64,000 bases of DNA from Lentilactobacillus farraginis DSM 18382 = JCM 14108 (lineage in GTDB: Bacteria; Bacillota; Bacilli; Lactobacillales; Lactobacillaceae): assembly GCF_000583655.1 (NCBI RefSeq), contig NZ_BAKI01000004.1, positions 55,286-119,285 on the forward strand, read 5' to 3'. The number at the start of each line of letters is the position of its first letter. Position 1 is the first letter of the stretch. Positions 11,266 to 19,331 of this stretch are shown piece after piece. Under the pieces are notes generated by a model. That model worked only from the letters and a program-made list of their open reading frames with translations, was not told where the DNA came from and ran no database searches. Position numbers and translations under genes: made by a program.

Positions 11266-11849
11266 CAAATGACCCCCTTGGTTGATGGAATCCCCTTAAT
11301 CTCAGGATTTAATGTCACAGCCGCTCTTAAAGCCCGTCCCAAAGCTTTAAACAATGTTTCAATCTTGTGATGGGTATTACGGCCGTAGAGTACTTCAGCA
11401 TGCAAATTCAGCTCCGCGTTAAACGCAAATGCCTGGAAAAAGTCCTCAGTAACTTCCGTATCATAGCCGCCTAAATGGTCATTGGCAAATTCAGCTTTAA
11501 ATACCAGGTAGGATCGACCTGACAAATCAATCACGACCCGGCTGAGCGTCTCATCAAGTGGGATTAACGCGGAACCAAAACGTTCAATTCCGGCCTTATC
11601 GCCCAAAGCTTCTGTTAAAGCCAACCCCAGCGCAATACCGACATCTTCGATCGTGTGGTGCGGATCCACATCCAAATCACCCTTGGCCTTAACAACCAAC
11701 CCGAAGCGTCCGTGCTTGGCAAATGCCGTTAACATGTGATTGAAAAAGCCAATTCCCGTATCAACCTGAATCTTTGAATAATCATCTAAATTTAATGTCA
11801 ATTCGATTTGAGTTTCGTTTGTATTTCTTGAAATAGATGCTGTTCTCAT
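11265..11849 (-). CDS. hisB: Imidazoleglycerol-phosphate dehydratase
   Basis: Dehydrates imidazole glycerol phosphate to imidazole acetol phosphate. 194 residues, so only the dehydratase domain is present; the histidinol phosphatase step must come from another protein, such as the PHP protein encoded at 14326-15159. The two manganese-binding motifs are [13 protein letters not shown] and GRNTHHKIE. Its ATG overlaps the hisG stop in an ATGA arrangement, so no room remains for hisD, which commonly stands at this position. Confidence 0.96.
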   Translation of the reverse strand: MRTASISRNTNETQIELTLNLDDYSKIQVDTGIGFFNHMLTAFAKHGRFGLVVKAKGDLDVDPHHTIEDVGIALGLALTEALGDKAGIERFGSALIPLDETLSRVVIDLSGRSYLVFKAEFANDHLGGYDTEVTEDFFQAFAFNAELNLHAEVLYGRNTHHKIETLFKALGRALRAAVTLNPEIKGIPSTKGVI

Positions 11850-12508
11850 TTTGATAGCTCCTCAATTTGGTTTGCCCGGGCTGCTTGTTGGTCGGCGGCC
11901 TGTAAGTTTTTAATCAACGTTTTGATTTGCGGCTGATATTGGCGAAGGGCCAATCGGTTAACCACTAATTTGGTGTTAACCGGCTGCAGCTTGGCATATA
12001 CTTTCAAATTATTTTCCCGCAGTGTTGTTCCCGTTTCAACAATATCCACAATGGCGTCCGCCAAGCCAATTAGTGGCGCCAACTCAACCGAACCTTCGAT
12101 TTTGATGATTTCAACATCTTCGCCGATTCCTTCAAAATAACGCTTGGTAATGTTGGGATATTTGGTCGCGATAATCTTGCGGCGCTGCTGTTGGGGATTA
12201 AAGTCCGCTGTTGATGCCAAGACGAATCGACATTTACCGACGCTTAAATTTAACATGGCATATTGAAAGTTCGTTTGCTCGTCTAAAATATCACTGCCGA
12301 CAATGCCAACCTGAACGGTCCCGCTATTTAGGTAAGTCAAGACATCCGGTCCCTTCACTAAAATAAATTCATATCTGGGATCATCTTTAAAAATTAATTT
12401 TCGACCCTTGTTCCTTAAGCCCGAGCAGTTAATACCGCTCGCCGCCAACAGCGGTACTACCTGCTGTTCGGTTCGTCCTTTTGTTAAAGCAATTTTAATT
12501 GGCGCCAT
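11846..12508 (-). CDS. hisG: ATP phosphoribosyltransferase, short catalytic form
   Basis: Condenses ATP and PRPP in the first, feedback-controlled step of histidine synthesis. The 220 residues are the short form, which lacks the C-terminal regulatory domain and needs HisZ; hisZ is encoded directly upstream. The family features ALTKGRTE at the N-terminus and the PRPP-binding [14 protein letters not shown] are present. Its stop overlaps the hisB start by 4 bases. Confidence 0.95.
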   Translation of the reverse strand: MAPIKIALTKGRTEQQVVPLLAASGINCSGLRNKGRKLIFKDDPRYEFILVKGPDVLTYLNSGTVQVGIVGSDILDEQTNFQYAMLNLSVGKCRFVLASTADFNPQQQRRKIIATKYPNITKRYFEGIGEDVEIIKIEGSVELAPLIGLADAIVDIVETGTTLRENNLKVYAKLQPVNTKLVVNRLALRQYQPQIKTLIKNLQAADQQAARANQIEELSK

Positions 12509-12509
12509 A

Positions 12510-13652
12510 TTATTGCCTGCCTTTCGTTAAATCTAATAGTCTGCTGCCGGTGCTGTCAGCCAATTGCTTTGCTGCCTGACGTGATTGGGAAAGGCAGAGC
12601 GTTGCGTTTTGCACTTCAGCCAACTTGCTTTCCGCTAATTCCCATTGATCATCATCAAAGTAGATCAGGGTCTGTCGCTGGTCAACAGGCAATTCAGCCC
12701 GCTCCACCAACGCATCAACGTCAAACGCAACGCCAACCGCCGAGACCTTCACTTTCTGGAAATTGGTTAGCAAATCATCATACCGGCCGCCACTGAATAA
12801 ATAATCCGCAGATTTGCCGGTAAATCCCCGAAACGCCATACCGGTGTAATAGGATTGCGGAGACGGAACGCTTAAATCCAGTGTCACGTGATCCTCTGGG
12901 AACTGCTGATTCAGAAACGATTTGGTTGCAATCAGACTCTTAACAATTTTTTCAACTTCAACCGCCCGCGGCAACGTTTCAACAATTTTGATAACCTGAT
13001 TAAAATCACCAAACAACCAGGGCCACTCAGACAAAAACTTTTCAAATGCTGTCCCCGTTAGTGGTGCCCAGAGGCTTTGATACCTGCTCAGATCCTTGTC
13101 AAACAACGCCTGCTTGAGACTGGCTTTGGTTGGATCCGGTAAAGGCAACTGCCGAATCACCGCTTCAACGAATTTGGCCTGACTGAGTTCAACCGTCACA
13201 TCTGCCAAATTCAGCTGCCGGCACCCCGAAAGTGCGACCTGAAGACATTCCCAATCGGCTTTCAGTCCTTTATAGCCGATGATTTCAATTCCCGCTTGGG
13301 TAATCTGGTTATAACTACCGGAGAGCCGCTTTTTTACCCGAAAAACATCACCGTTGTAATACCACTTAACAGGCAGCTCAATTCCGGTTGTACTCATCAC
13401 TCTGGCAACCGGTAAAGTCAAATCCGGCCGCAGAACCAGCGTCTCACCCTGCTCATCCAAAAACTGATACGGCCGATAGTTATCCGCACTCAACGGCTTA
13501 AAGACGTCCGAATATTCCACAACCGGTGTCGTTAACTTACGAAATCCCCGGTTTTTGAAGAGATCCAATAATTTTATTTGAAGTTGTTCCTTTACTTCTG
13601 CCTGACTGCCAAACTCATCACGGGTGCCGTTTGGTAAATTCTTATTTTTCAC
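12510..13652 (-). CDS. hisZ: ATP phosphoribosyltransferase regulatory subunit
   Basis: HisRS-like protein that activates short-form HisG and binds histidine. About 380 residues; class II synthetase-like core with NLPNGTRDEFG, a motif-2-like YYNGDVFR and the ITQAGIEIIG segment, but no tRNA-binding function expected. The GTG at 13652 lies about 8 bases after AAGGAAG and gives KNKNLPNGTRD as N-terminus; an upstream in-frame start near 13700 would reach into the repeat element and is less likely. It is the first gene of the his operon, preceded by a structured repeat and a T-box. Confidence 0.93.
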   Translation of the reverse strand: MKNKNLPNGTRDEFGSQAEVKEQLQIKLLDLFKNRGFRKLTTPVVEYSDVFKPLSADNYRPYQFLDEQGETLVLRPDLTLPVARVMSTTGIELPVKWYYNGDVFRVKKRLSGSYNQITQAGIEIIGYKGLKADWECLQVALSGCRQLNLADVTVELSQAKFVEAVIRQLPLPDPTKASLKQALFDKDLSRYQSLWAPLTGTAFEKFLSEWPWLFGDFNQVIKIVETLPRAVEVEKIVKSLIATKSFLNQQFPEDHVTLDLSVPSPQSYYTGMAFRGFTGKSADYLFSGGRYDDLLTNFQKVKVSAVGVAFDVDALVERAELPVDQRQTLIYFDDDQWELAESKLAEVQNATLCLSQSRQAAKQLADSTGSRLLDLTKGRQ

Positions 13653-13679
13653 TTCTGCCACTTCCTTTGATTTCTGGGT

Positions 13680-13949
13680 GTTAACCGTTTTGCTTCGCAC
13701 ACTGTTTTAGGACTGCTACTCAAAGCAACATTCTGCATATAAGGGATCGGTTCAAAAAATCCAAACCCGGGATTTTCCGAACCGACGCCTTATATTCCGA
13801 ACGTTAACCGCTTTGCTTCGCACACTGTTTTAGGACTGCTGCTCAAAGCAACACTCTGCATGTAAGGGATTCATTTCAAAAATCCAAACTTCGGATTTCC
13901 GAAATGAACGCCTTACACTTCGAGTGTTAACCGCTTTGCTTCGCACACT
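13680..13949 (+). repeat. Tandem ~123-bp structured repeat, 2.2 copies, in the his leader
   Basis: Two full units (13680-13802 and 13803-13925) and a 24-base partial unit (13926-13949), each starting GTTAACCG and continuing to TGCTTCGCACAC. Each unit contains nested inverted repeats: outer arms ATAAGG/CCTTAT in unit 1 and GTAAGG/CCTTAC in unit 2, and inner arms CGGTTC/GAACCG in unit 1 and CATTTC/GAAATG in unit 2. The paired changes keep pairing intact. The array lies between the T-box terminator and hisZ, so it is transcribed in the his messenger. A related copy is at 4934-5057. Confidence 0.9.
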
Positions 13950-13993
13950 ATATAAAAAACGTCCCCGAAAACTTCATTCAGTTTTCGAGGACG
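13950..13993 (-). terminator. T-box-controlled terminator of the his leader
   Basis: Thirteen-base arms (CGTCCTCGAAAAC paired with GTTTTCGGGGACG, one G-T pair) around an 8-base loop, followed on the minus strand by TTTTTTATA. It competes with the antiterminator containing the T-box sequence. Confidence 0.88.
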
Positions 13994-14270
13994 AATTTTA
14001 ATCGCGGTTCCACCCCAATTTGCAGCTACCTCACGATAGACTGCCTTACGTTGCCAACAACTACTCATCGGTTTACTTTGAAACCCGATAACAGTTGCGG
14101 TAACCCTGATAACGCTAAACCTGCGAATTGATCTACTCCGTTCAATCAATTAGTTCATAGATGTGTTTTCACCAGTCGAAATGATTCCTTCTCAGCTACG
14201 GAACTCTCTTTACATTCAGAGCTGGTTACTTTTTCTAATCAAAACTTTATTTTATTATTAATCCTTAATT
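13950..14270 (-). promoter_or_regulatory. T-box riboswitch of the his operon
   Basis: The antiterminator T-box sequence GGTGGAACCGCG lies at 14003-14014 and is followed on the minus strand by an intrinsic terminator (13960-13993) ending in a U run. Further upstream, the GAGAGTTCC and GCTGAGAAGGAA segments are typical of a stem I region. A candidate specifier CAC (His) is at 14163-14165, followed by a purine; this placement was judged by eye. T-boxes sense uncharged tRNA, here most likely tRNA-His, and allow readthrough into hisZ. Confidence 0.88.
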
Positions 14271-14278
14271 TATAAGAA

Positions 14279-14306
14279 ATCATATCACGATATGCCAAAA
14301 AGTCAA
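14279..14306 (-). promoter_or_regulatory. Promoter of the his operon
   Basis: Minus-strand -35 TTGACT (14301-14306) and -10 TATGAT (14279-14284) with 16 bases between them. They stand just upstream of the T-box leader and 20 bases after the PHP gene stop, so the his genes have their own start of transcription. Confidence 0.82.
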
Positions 14307-14325
14307 GTTGGTTTTTCCAAGTTAA

Positions 14326-15159
14326 TTAAAGAAACTCTGCCAATCCATGATAACCGTGTCCGATTTCGGCAATACTGTGCGCGTCACTGCCGTAAATCAA
14401 TGGAATGCCCATCTGCTTTGCCAGAATAGCAACTCCAAAGTTGGGGTACGGTTCATTACATGCCGTTTTGTATAGGCCAGCCGCATTAAAATCGAGCTGT
14501 TGACCATTAGCACGAACCGTCTCAAGAATTGATTGAATCAGCACCTGATTCTCGTGATTATACCGAGGCGCCAGCTGAAAATGATCCTGAAATTTACGAA
14601 TCAACGTTATGTGACCGATTCGCTTGGGCCCAAATTGCCCCAAATCTGCCGCTGCTGCTTGCCGAACCAACTTAAAGTACTTCGTATACAAAGCCTGAGA
14701 ATCACTGACAATCGACAATAACCCGGTGTTGAAATCAGTCAGCGTATCATCAACACACCAATACTTATTATCTCGCCCCTTCATAAAATGAACAGACAAA
14801 ATATTATCATCGGTTTGCGGCCCATATTCGTTTAAAAAATCCCGCGTCCATGAAATAAAATCCGCCAAATAATCAACTTCAAAGCCGATATTAATTTTAA
14901 TTTGATCCGCATATTTCTTTTTCATCGCCCGCATTTTGTTAAAGTAAGGTGTCAGATCACTCATGTCAATTGATGCTTCGGTTAGCCCTGTCAGTTGACC
15001 AGCGTACTCACGATTCAACTCCGGCGGCAGTGGTGCGTGCTCCGTAATGCTATATTCTCCAAAGCCCAGCCGAATTGCCTTTTGAATCATCAGTTCAACA
15101 TCATCACCACTACCATGCGGACAAAACTCAGTGTGAGAATGGCCTTCGCGTTTAACCAC
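14326..15159 (-). CDS. hisK: PHP-domain histidinol-phosphatase (HisJ/HisK family)
   Basis: Metal-dependent phosphatase likely to convert histidinol phosphate to histidinol, the step missing from the single-domain HisB. 277 residues. PHP motifs visible are GHSHTEFCPHG near the N-terminus, EHAPLP, the glutamate in NIGFEVDYL, SVHFMKG, and GSDAHSIAEIGHGY at the C-terminus. The GTG start has GAGG 8 bases upstream. It follows ilvE by 54 bases on the same strand and ends just before the his promoter, so it is probably transcribed with ilvE rather than with the T-box-controlled genes. Confidence 0.88.
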   Translation of the reverse strand: MVKREGHSHTEFCPHGSGDDVELMIQKAIRLGFGEYSITEHAPLPPELNREYAGQLTGLTEASIDMSDLTPYFNKMRAMKKKYADQIKINIGFEVDYLADFISWTRDFLNEYGPQTDDNILSVHFMKGRDNKYWCVDDTLTDFNTGLLSIVSDSQALYTKYFKLVRQAAAADLGQFGPKRIGHITLIRKFQDHFQLAPRYNHENQVLIQSILETVRANGQQLDFNAAGLYKTACNEPYPNFGVAILAKQMGIPLIYGSDAHSIAEIGHGYHGLAEFL

Positions 15160-15213
15160 ATTATCATCCTCTGTTTAAAAAAACGTCAGTAAACTCTACT
15201 TGGAATAACACAA

Positions 15214-16254
15214 CTAATCAAGCGGTACCTTTTGAATCCAACCTTCAGGCGCTTCAACATCACCGAATTGAATACCAGTCAATTCATCATAAAGTTTCCG
15301 GGTTAACGGTGCAACCTCGGTTTCACTGTAAAAAACGTGCAGGTGATCTTGATACTCAATGCCGCCAATTGGTGAAATAACAGCAGCCGTCCCCATTGCG
15401 CCAGCCTCTTTAAACCGATCCAAGTCATTAATGAATACGTCCCCCTGGACAGCTTTCAAACCAAGCCGATGCTCAGCTAAATACAGTGCAGAAAATTTTG
15501 TAATACTTGGTAAAATTGAAGGTGACTTCGGCGTCACAAATTCATTATCTTTTGTAATGCCAAAGAAGTTCGCTGATCCGGCTTCTTCAATTTTGGTATG
15601 AGTTGCCGGGTCAAGATAAATAACATCTGAATAACCGGCCTTGTGAGCCTGATCGCCAGGCAGCAAACTACCGCCGTAATTACCACCGACCTTACTCTGA
15701 CCAGTGCCATGAGGCGCAGCCCGGTCATAATAAGACGTTGTAAAGTTGGTTGGTTTTAAACCGCCTTTGTAATAGGCGCCAACGGGCATGGCAAAAATCG
15801 TAAACAGATATTCTGAAGCTGGATGAACACCGATATTACCACCAACGCCAATCATTAACGGTCGCAGATAAAGGGTCGCACCGGTTCCATAAGGTGGAAC
15901 GTAATCGGCATTAGCCGCTACCACCTGCTTAACTGCTTCAATGAACTTGTCTTCCGGATACGGTGGCATGAGCAGCCGCTCACAACTATTGTGCATCCGC
16001 TTGGCATTCATGTCCGGTCTAAACAAGTTAATACTGCCGTCTTTAGTCCGGTAAGCTTTCAAGCCTTCAAAATCAGCCTGCCCATAGTGAACCGAGGTTG
16101 AGCCTTCAGAAATATGTAACGTACTGTCTTCGGTAAGTTTGCCGGCATCCCATTTGCCATCCGAATAGTGAGCCAGAAATCGATAAGGTAAATCCATGTA
16201 ATCGAATCCCAGGTTATTAAAATCCAACTCTGATGCGGGTTTTGCTTTAGCCAT
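15214..16254 (-). CDS. ilvE: Branched-chain amino acid aminotransferase, paralogue 1
   Basis: Fold-type IV PLP enzyme that transaminates leucine, isoleucine and valine or their keto acids. 346 residues, normal for the long type. Visible are FEGLKAYRTKDG, the PLP lysine in GTGQSKVGGNYGGS and the cofactor phosphate loop AGAMGTAAVISPIGG. A clear AGGAGG site precedes the ATG. It lies downstream of a second ilvE and is separated from it by a terminator; the two share most motifs but differ clearly in sequence, so this is an old duplication. Confidence 0.93.
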   Translation of the reverse strand: MAKAKPASELDFNNLGFDYMDLPYRFLAHYSDGKWDAGKLTEDSTLHISEGSTSVHYGQADFEGLKAYRTKDGSINLFRPDMNAKRMHNSCERLLMPPYPEDKFIEAVKQVVAANADYVPPYGTGATLYLRPLMIGVGGNIGVHPASEYLFTIFAMPVGAYYKGGLKPTNFTTSYYDRAAPHGTGQSKVGGNYGGSLLPGDQAHKAGYSDVIYLDPATHTKIEEAGSANFFGITKDNEFVTPKSPSILPSITKFSALYLAEHRLGLKAVQGDVFINDLDRFKEAGAMGTAAVISPIGGIEYQDHLHVFYSETEVAPLTRKLYDELTGIQFGDVEAPEGWIQKVPLD

Positions 16255-16396
16255 AAAAAATCCTCCTAAAATATGTCATCAACAATCATCGGTTTGGTCT
16301 AACCAATTTCTAATAGTCTAATATTTTAATGGCCGCGTGTCAACCAAATTCAGATCGCACTTATTTAAATTTTAACTTTACGCTTTAAAAACACAA

Positions 16397-16430
16397 AAAA
16401 CCGTCTCTCATAAATCTGAAAGACGGTTTT
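16397..16430 (-). terminator. Terminator after ilvE paralogue 2
   Basis: Ten-base arms AAAACCGTCT and AGACGGTTTT around a 14-base loop, with a T-rich end in the minus-strand direction. It lies just after the ilvE stop at 16468 and separates the two ilvE units. Confidence 0.85.
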
Positions 16431-16467
16431 ATATCTTAAATTGAACTTTTTAGACTATCAGGTACGC

Positions 16468-17496
16468 TTATAGTTCAACCGGTACAACCCAGCCATACTT
16501 ATCTTCAACGTCACCTTCCTGAATGCCGAACAAGGTGTCGTAAAGTTTTTGCGTAACGGGACCCGGCTTGGTCTCACTGTAAAAGACGTGTTTCTTACCC
16601 TTGTAAGTTAACGAACCAACCGGTGAAATAACAGCAGCCGTCCCCATTGCACCAGCTTCAACCAGATCATCCAAATCATCAATTGCAATTCGGGCTTCCT
16701 GAGGATTTAAACCCTGATCCTTAGCAATTTGCAAAATTGATTTTTTGGTGATTGAAGGCAGAATTGAATCTGATTTTGGTGTTAGGAATTGGCCATCTTT
16801 GGTAATTCCATAGAAATTAGCACCATCAAATTCATCGATGTACTTATGCTCACGTGGATCCAAGTATAAGCAACCGGCAAAGCCTTCCTTTTTGGCTAAA
16901 ATCGACGGCAGCAAGCTGCTTGCATAATTGCCGGCAGTCTTAGCCTGGCCCGTTCCGGCACCGGCAGCCCGATCGTATTCACTAACCATGTATGGCATTG
17001 GTGTCAGGCCTTTAATATAAGCGCCAACCGGTGTTGCATAAATGTGGAACGTATACTCATCCGAAGGCGTTACCCCAACAACTGGTTGCGTACCAACCAT
17101 GAATGGCCGAATATATAAAGCACCACCAGAACCATAAGGTGGAACAAACTCCTGGTTGGCTTTAACAACGGCCTTAACGGCTTCCACAAACTTATCTTTG
17201 GGATACTCGACCATTGCTAATCGTTTAGCTGAATTGGCCATCCGTTCTGCGTTCATACTAGGACGGAAAAGATTAATCCCGCCATCCTTTCGGCGGTAAG
17301 CCTTCATACCTTCAAAAACTTCCTGACCATAATGTAAATCTTCAGCGGCTTCGGAAAATGTAAGTGTTGAATCGGTTGTCAAGCCACCGTTCTGCCATTT
17401 ACCATCTTTAAATTCCTCATTGTAGCTGTATGGTAAATCTCTATATGTAAAGCCTAAATTGGACCAATCAAGATCCTTAACATCTTGTTTTGCCAT
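16468..17496 (-). CDS. ilvE: Branched-chain amino acid aminotransferase, paralogue 2
   Basis: Second fold-type IV aminotransferase, 342 residues. Motifs are FEGMKAYRRKDGG, the PLP lysine in GTGQAKTAGNYASS and AGAMGTAAVISPVGS. The ATG at 17496 follows AAGGAGG; the reading frame continues upstream but without a better start. It has its own promoter with a perfect TTGACA, a leader of about 150 bases and its own terminator. The substrate-lining residues differ from paralogue 1 (for example PMPYMVSEYDRAAGAG against PTNFTTSYYDRAAPHG), so the two may prefer different keto acids; that is inference. Confidence 0.93.
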   Translation of the reverse strand: MAKQDVKDLDWSNLGFTYRDLPYSYNEEFKDGKWQNGGLTTDSTLTFSEAAEDLHYGQEVFEGMKAYRRKDGGINLFRPSMNAERMANSAKRLAMVEYPKDKFVEAVKAVVKANQEFVPPYGSGGALYIRPFMVGTQPVVGVTPSDEYTFHIYATPVGAYIKGLTPMPYMVSEYDRAAGAGTGQAKTAGNYASSLLPSILAKKEGFAGCLYLDPREHKYIDEFDGANFYGITKDGQFLTPKSDSILPSITKKSILQIAKDQGLNPQEARIAIDDLDDLVEAGAMGTAAVISPVGSLTYKGKKHVFYSETKPGPVTQKLYDTLFGIQEGDVEDKYGWVVPVEL

Positions 17497-17654
17497 TAAA
17501 AGAAACCTCCTTAAATTTAAAATCAAGCCACACTGGTAAGCGGCCAAGAATCCTAATTTTATAATATCAAGGTGGTTGGGTTGAAAAACAGCCTAGCTTG
17601 CTGATAAAAATAATAGCTCTTAGCACGTTTATCATTGTATCTTAATTAATATCT

Positions 17655-17683
17655 AATTTATCCCTTTTAAAAAGAGCTGTCAA
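17655..17683 (-). promoter_or_regulatory. Promoter of ilvE paralogue 2
   Basis: Minus-strand TTGACA (17678-17683) and TAAATT (17655-17660) with 17 bases between them. The 17497-17818 gap also holds the upstream operon's terminator; I see no T-box sequence in the ilvE leader. Confidence 0.8.
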
Positions 17684-17747
17684 CATAAAATTTAACAACG
17701 ATTACTCAAAATGCCGGCTTGCCAATCACGGCGGTCCAAAAGAAAAG

Positions 17748-17791
17748 ATCCAGCTGATAATTAGAATCAATTCTCAATCATCAGCCGGATC
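17748..17791 (-). terminator. Terminator of the iscS-DUF1831 unit
   Basis: Arms GATCCAGCTGAT (17748-17759) and ATCAGCCGGATC (17780-17791) pair with one mismatch around a 20-base loop and are followed by TTTTCTTTT on the minus strand. Confidence 0.75.
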
Positions 17792-17818
17792 CAATTTTAC
17801 ACAGATACCGATTGCTTT

Positions 17819-18163
17819 TTAACCAACACGTTTCAAAACGTCTCGGTCAATTAAATTGTTAATTAAAAAATTAAACTGCTCAATGCTTTCCTTAGTTTCA
17901 GAATTTTTAAAAATATTCACCTTTTGAAGACCGTTACCAGTCGTAATCGACATCCGAAACCCATCAAGTTTTTTGGCAACCATCATCTTAAATTTGTATC
18001 CCGTCCCGTATGGGGAATTAGGATCCAGTGAACGTTCCAGAGAATAGTTGCCGGCCTTGGTTTCAACGAATCCCAAATCCTTTAATGTATACCTTTTCAC
18101 CTCGGGACTTATTTCGTAAGTGCTGGTATCGCCAGCCAACTTTACCGTCTTTGAGAAGGCCAT
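17819..18163 (-). CDS. DUF1831 family protein
   Basis: Small soluble protein of 114 residues of the DUF1831 family, found mainly in lactobacilli and relatives next to cysteine desulfurase. No catalytic motif is evident; it starts MAFSKTVKLAGD and is rich in basic residues. Its ATG shares one base with the iscS stop (TAATG), so it is translated with iscS. The conserved linkage suggests a role in sulfur transfer, but no function is established that I can name. Confidence 0.85.
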   Translation of the reverse strand: MAFSKTVKLAGDTSTYEISPEVKRYTLKDLGFVETKAGNYSLERSLDPNSPYGTGYKFKMMVAKKLDGFRMSITTGNGLQKVNIFKNSETKESIEQFNFLINNLIDRDVLKRVG

Positions 18164-19326
18164 TACATCTTCACTCCCTTATTTTTAAGTCGATCAACTG
18201 TCTTCGTAATCGCCGTCACCAGCTTATCCAAATCGTCATAGGTATTATAACGACCGAAACTGATTCGAATCGATTCACTGATTCTGGGGCTGTTTTTACC
18301 ATACATGGCTACCAACACATGGGAAGGCTCAATACTACCGGCCGTGCAGGCAGAGCCGCCTGAAACGGCAATGCCGGCCAAGTCAAGGTTGGTTTGCATA
18401 ACGTAAGTTGAAATTCCCTTCAGCCAAATGTTAAAGACATGGTTTAAATTGTTCTTGGCAATCTGACCATTAACGTCAAAATCAATGCCATTTTCGGTTA
18501 ACTTATCAGCAATATAATGCTTAAATTTAAAATACTTTTCCTGGCGTCGGGCCTTTTCCTCGCTGGTGATCGTTTCAACTGCCTTGGCGAAACCGGCAAT
18601 TGCCGGCACGTTTTCCGTTCCGGCTCGTCGCTTGGTTTCCTGGTCCCCACCCTTAATCAGGCTGGGGAAATTGACACCGGTACGACGATAGAGAAAACCG
18701 ATCATCTTCGGCCCATTAATTTTGTGGGCCGAAGTTGACAGCATGTCAATATGGTCCCGTTGAACGTCAATATCCAATAAACCATAAGCTTGAACCGCAT
18801 CCGTATGAAACCAGGCTTGATGGTCTTTTAGAATTTCACCGATTTCGTGAATTGGCATCACGGAGCCAACCTCATTATTCCCCGTCATAATAGATACCAG
18901 GATTGTCTCATCATCCAAAGCGGCTTTAAAGTCATCTAATGAGATGTTTCCGAATTGATCAACCGGCAGGTAGGTTATCCGAAAGCCAAGCTTTTCAAGG
19001 GCCTTCATTGGCTTTAAAATCGCTTCGTGCTCAATCGCGGTTGTAATGATATGTTTTCCAAGGGACTGGCGGGCCAATGCCGTCTGCATAACCGCTGTAT
19101 TATCGCTTTCCGAACCGCCACTGGTGAATACGATCTCGTCCGGGTCAGCATTAATGGATTTAGCAATTACTTCCCGGCTGGCTTCCATAACTTGTTTAGC
19201 CTGTCGACCAAGTCCATAAAGAGTCGAGGCGTTTCCGTACACGTGCTTATATTTGTCCATTAATTCAGCATAAACTTCATCCGAAACCTTAGTGGTCGCG
19301 GCATTATCCAAATAAATTTCTTCCAA
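18163..19326 (-). CDS. iscS: Cysteine desulfurase
   Basis: PLP enzyme taking sulfur from cysteine for thiolated tRNA and Fe-S clusters. About 387 residues: YLDNAATT at the N-terminus, SGGSESDN, the PLP lysine region STSAHKINGPKMIG, and the active-site cysteine in SGGSACTAGS. Start choice: AAGGAAG lies 8 bases before the TTG at 19326; a GTG at 19335 overlapping the mtnN stop would place this site inside the start. It likely serves MnmA, whose gene is 10 kb away here but adjacent in many relatives. Confidence 0.92.
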   Translation of the reverse strand: MEEIYLDNAATTKVSDEVYAELMDKYKHVYGNASTLYGLGRQAKQVMEASREVIAKSINADPDEIVFTSGGSESDNTAVMQTALARQSLGKHIITTAIEHEAILKPMKALEKLGFRITYLPVDQFGNISLDDFKAALDDETILVSIMTGNNEVGSVMPIHEIGEILKDHQAWFHTDAVQAYGLLDIDVQRDHIDMLSTSAHKINGPKMIGFLYRRTGVNFPSLIKGGDQETKRRAGTENVPAIAGFAKAVETITSEEKARRQEKYFKFKHYIADKLTENGIDFDVNGQIAKNNLNHVFNIWLKGISTYVMQTNLDLAGIAVSGGSACTAGSIEPSHVLVAMYGKNSPRISESIRISFGRYNTYDDLDKLVTAITKTVDRLKNKGVKM

Positions 19327-19331
19327 GAATT

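Noticed and set aside
17497..17660. T-box or attenuator in the ilvE leader
   Set aside because: No T-box core sequence and no convincing terminator between promoter and start.
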